Under the pieces are notes generated by a model, which did not search any database, was not told the DNA's origin, and was given only the letters and a program-made list of their open reading frames with translations. Positions 3,002 through 5,412 of a stretch of DNA of 5,412 nt are shown in pieces (position 1 is the stretch's first letter; every line of letters starts with the position of its first letter). Origin of the DNA: JAIBBG01 sp043748015 (lineage in GTDB: Bacteria; Bacteroidota; Bacteroidia; Flavobacteriales_D; Sanyastnellaceae); contig JAYTOA010000128.1 of assembly GCA_043748015.1 (NCBI GenBank), positions 1-5,412 on the forward strand, written 5' to 3'. A program made the translations under genes and the position numbers.

Positions 3002-5412
3002 ATGTCGGAAACAAAGGCAACACGATTAGGTAAAGCAGCCAAAGAGCTTGGTGTGAGTACGGGAACTATCATTGAATTCCTTGTAAAACAAGGAGCCAAA
3101 ATGGAAGATGATCCAATGGCCAAGATTGATGGTCCACTCTACGACCTAGTGCGTACTGAGTTCGCAGATGACAAAGCTGCGAAACTAAAAACAGAAGAGA
3201 CAGCGGCAAAAGTCAAAGAGTCGCGCTCTACCATCACCCTCGAAGATTCCAAGAAAAGCAGAACCGGCGAAGTCATAGAAGAAGAACCGGAAATCGACTA
3301 TTCCAAATTCAAACGAAAAATTGAAGTAAAGGACAAACCGGCTCCGGCTCCAAAAGTTGAAGTTGTAAAGCCTGCTGCGCCTCCGGAAATCGAAGAGGAA
3401 GAAAAGCCTGCGAAGAAAACTGCCGCCAAAAAGAAAGCTGAGGAAGAGGTAAAAGAAGTACCGGCTGAAGAGAGAACCAACGAGGTGAAGATCATCGGCA
3501 AGATTGATCTTGACTCCATTGAAAAACCAAAAACGAAGGGTAGAAAGAAGAAGGACGAACCTGTTGTTGAAGAGAAGACAACGACTTCCAAAGGAAAGAA
3601 AAAGGTTGAAGAAGTAGCTGAAGAAGTTGTTGCTAAGAAAGAAGAAATTGTCGAAGAGGTAAAGCTTGCCCCGGCTCCTGAGAAGGAATTAATTCGTGTA
3701 AAAGTTGAGAAACTTTCCGGCGTTAAGCTGATGGGTAAAATCGAACTTCCTTCAGAGGTAGAAAAGAAAAAGCCCGATACCAACAAAAACACAAACGACG
3801 AGAAGCGCAAGCGCAAGCGTGTGAACAAAGTAGATGTTGCGCGCCAACAGGAAATTGATCGCCGACAGCAGCGTACGGTGAAGGCTCCTGAACCAAAGAA
3901 AACAGAACTGAGTGAACAAGATATTCAGAACCAGGTGAAGGCAACGCTTGCCCGTCTTGGTGGTCAAGGAAAATCGAAATCAAGTAAATTCAGAAGAGAA
4001 AAGAGAGATTACGTTGCGCGACGCAATGAAGAAGAAATGGAGCGCCAAGCTGCGGAAAGTTCGGTATTGAAACTTACCGAGTTTGTAACAGTGAGTGAGC
4101 TTGCTTCCATGATGAATAAGCAACCGACCGAGATCATCAAAGCGTGCATGCAGCTTGGAATTTTCGCTTCGCTTAATCAACGTTTGGATGCGGAAACTAT
4201 TCACATCATCGCTGAAGAGTTTGGATTCGAACTTGAATTTGTAAGTGCTGATGTTTCAGAGTCCATCGCTGAAGAAGTAGATGATCCTACAAGTCTCGTT
4301 CCCCGTTCGCCGGTGGTTACAGTAATGGGTCACGTCGATCACGGAAAAACATCATTGCTCGACTTTATACGTAAAGCCAACGTAATTGCCGGTGAAGCCG
4401 GAGGTATCACACAGCACATAGGTGCATACAGCGTAGAAGTTGCTGCAGGAAGAAAAATCACATTCCTCGATACACCGGGTCACGAAGCGTTTACCGCTAT
4501 GCGTGCTCGTGGTGCGCAAGTGACCGACCTTGCCATCATTGTGATTGCCGCAGACGATAGCGTGATGCCGCAAACGAAGGAAGCCATTTCTCACGCACAA
4601 GCCGCAGGTGTTCCAATGATTTTCGCCTTTAACAAAGTCGATAAACCGGATGCCAATCCTGATAAAATTCGCGAGCAACTTTCAGCCATGAATATTCTTG
4701 TGGAAGAGTGGGGCGGTAAATTCCAAAGCCAGGAAATTTCTGCCAAGAAAGGATTGAACATCGACGCATTACTTGAGAAAGTTTTGCTTGAAGCAGATCT
4801 TCTTGAGTTGAAAGCGAATCCAAACAAACGCGCATCAGGAACAGTGATTGAATCTGCCCTAGACAAAGGGCGCGGATACGTTACTACACTTCTTGTGGAA
4901 GGTGGAACGTTGAGCGTGGGTGATGCGATTCTTGCAGGACACAATAGTGGTCGTGTAAAAGCAATGTTCAACGAGCGTGGACAAAAAGTGACTTCCGCCG
5001 GACCAGCAACACCCATTTCATTGCTTGGTTTTGAAGGCGCACCAAATGCCGGTGATAAATTCAATGTACTTGAAGATGAAAAAGAAGCGCGAACTATCGC
5101 TTTGAAGCGTCAACAGTTACAACGTGAGCAAAGTCTCCGCACCAAGAAACACCTTACCATCGAAGAGATTGGAAGACGTATTGCATTGGGAGATTTCAAA
5201 GAGCTTAACCTCATCGTTAAAGGTGACGTGGATGGTTCTGTTGAAGCACTTACCGATTCATTACAGAAACTTTCTACTGAAAAAATACAGGTTCGAATCA
5301 TCCACAAAGGAGTTGGACAGATCAGCGAATCGGATGTCTTGCTTGCAAGTGCATCGGATGCGATCATCATCGGATTCCAGGTTCGACCAAGTCATCCTGC
5401 GAGAAAGATTGC
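3002..5412 (+). CDS. infB: Translation initiation factor IF-2 (3' end beyond the window)
   Basis: The frame is open from ATG 3002 to the right edge: 803 full codons without a stop. IF2 is the GTPase that brings fMet-tRNA to the 30S subunit and promotes subunit joining. An IF2_N-type helical domain spans 1-54 (RLGKAAKELGVS). A low-complexity Lys/Glu/Pro/Ala linker (about 55-355) includes KRKRKR at 268-273 and FRREKRD at 330-336. A second IF2_N domain lies at about 356-415. The G domain has all motifs: GHVDHGKT (443-450), Thr470 in GGIT, DTPGH (490-494), NKVD (544-547) and SAK (580-582). A beta-barrel domain II begins near 610 (RASGTVIESALDKGRG), and domain III/C1 begins near 735 with GDVDGSVEAL at 741-750. 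The rest of C1 and the fMet-tRNA-binding C2 domain lie outside. The start is supported by the conserved N-terminal domain. It is the third operon gene, 216 bp after nusA. Confidence 0.97.
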   Translation, partial: MSETKATRLGKAAKELGVSTGTIIEFLVKQGAKMEDDPMAKIDGPLYDLVRTEFADDKAAKLKTEETAAKVKESRSTITLEDSKKSRTGEVIEEEPEIDYSKFKRKIEVKDKPAPAPKVEVVKPAAPPEIEEEEKPAKKTAAKKKAEEEVKEVPAEERTNEVKIIGKIDLDSIEKPKTKGRKKKDEPVVEEKTTTSKGKKKVEEVAEEVVAKKEEIVEEVKLAPAPEKELIRVKVEKLSGVKLMGKIELPSEVEKKKPDTNKNTNDEKRKRKRVNKVDVARQQEIDRRQQRTVKAPEPKKTELSEQDIQNQVKATLARLGGQGKSKSSKFRREKRDYVARRNEEEMERQAAESSVLKLTEFVTVSELASMMNKQPTEIIKACMQLGIFASLNQRLDAETIHIIAEEFGFELEFVSADVSESIAEEVDDPTSLVPRSPVVTVMGHVDHGKTSLLDFIRKANVIAGEAGGITQHIGAYSVEVAAGRKITFLDTPGHEAFTAMRARGAQVTDLAIIVIAADDSVMPQTKEAISHAQAAGVPMIFAFNKVDKPDANPDKIREQLSAMNILVEEWGGKFQSQEISAKKGLNIDALLEKVLLEADLLELKANPNKRASGTVIESALDKGRGYVTTLLVEGGTLSVGDAILAGHNSGRVKAMFNERGQKVTSAGPATPISLLGFEGAPNAGDKFNVLEDEKEARTIALKRQQLQREQSLRTKKHLTIEEIGRRIALGDFKELNLIVKGDVDGSVEALTDSLQKLSTEKIQVRIIHKGVGQISESDVLLASASDAIIIGFQVRPSHPARKI

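Noticed and set aside
3298..3828. 176-codon minus-strand Ser/Phe-rich frame
   Set aside because: It is the antisense shadow of the Lys/Glu-rich linker of infB, whose codon bias keeps the opposite strand free of stops.
4591..5064. 157-codon minus-strand frame
   Set aside because: It lies wholly opposite the conserved GTPase and barrel domains of IF2 and resembles no protein family I know.

Overview
The window comes from a member of the Bacteroidota (class uncertain). The RimP, NusA and IF2 proteins have the sequence character of that phylum: RimP ends in the typical ISFK tail, NusA is a short form without the C-terminal acidic repeats, and IF2 has a long Lys/Glu-rich linker. Shine-Dalgarno sequences are weak or absent before the starts, which is also usual there. 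No species assignment is possible from the sequence alone.

Layout, left to right. (1) Positions 1 to about 97 look like the end of an IS3-family insertion sequence reading leftward; only the first 15 codons of its OrfA are inside the window. (2) About 98 to 341 holds no gene I can support. (3) A strong rho-independent terminator hairpin at 342-370 lies only 25 bp before rimP. Its 5' arm can also pair with a segment just upstream, so it may be an attenuator in the operon leader. (4) rimP (396-863), nusA (1550-2785) and infB (3002 to beyond the right edge) form the conserved translation/transcription-factor operon, all on the plus strand. (5) Between rimP and nusA sits a 680-bp insert (863-1542). 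It carries a gene for a four-helix-bundle protein of the 23S rRNA intervening-sequence (S23/IVP) family and is bounded by a 31-bp imperfect inverted repeat built of 7-bp units (GTATTGG / CCAATAC). The 3' end of its gene and the downstream flank are repeated three times with a period of about 90 bp. (6) A 216-bp spacer between nusA and infB holds a long hairpin, a phased pair of 11-bp direct repeats and a possible Bacteroidota-type promoter.

How the genes work together: RimP matures the 30S subunit, NusA modulates RNA polymerase pausing, termination and antitermination, and IF2 places initiator tRNA on the ribosome. The three are commonly co-transcribed. The S23/IVP gene is not a normal member of this operon. 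Removing 863-1542 on paper leaves rimP ending in TAA and only 6 bp between it and nusA, which suggests a small mobile unit inserted exactly at the rimP stop codon without breaking either neighbour. That insert is the most unusual thing in the window.
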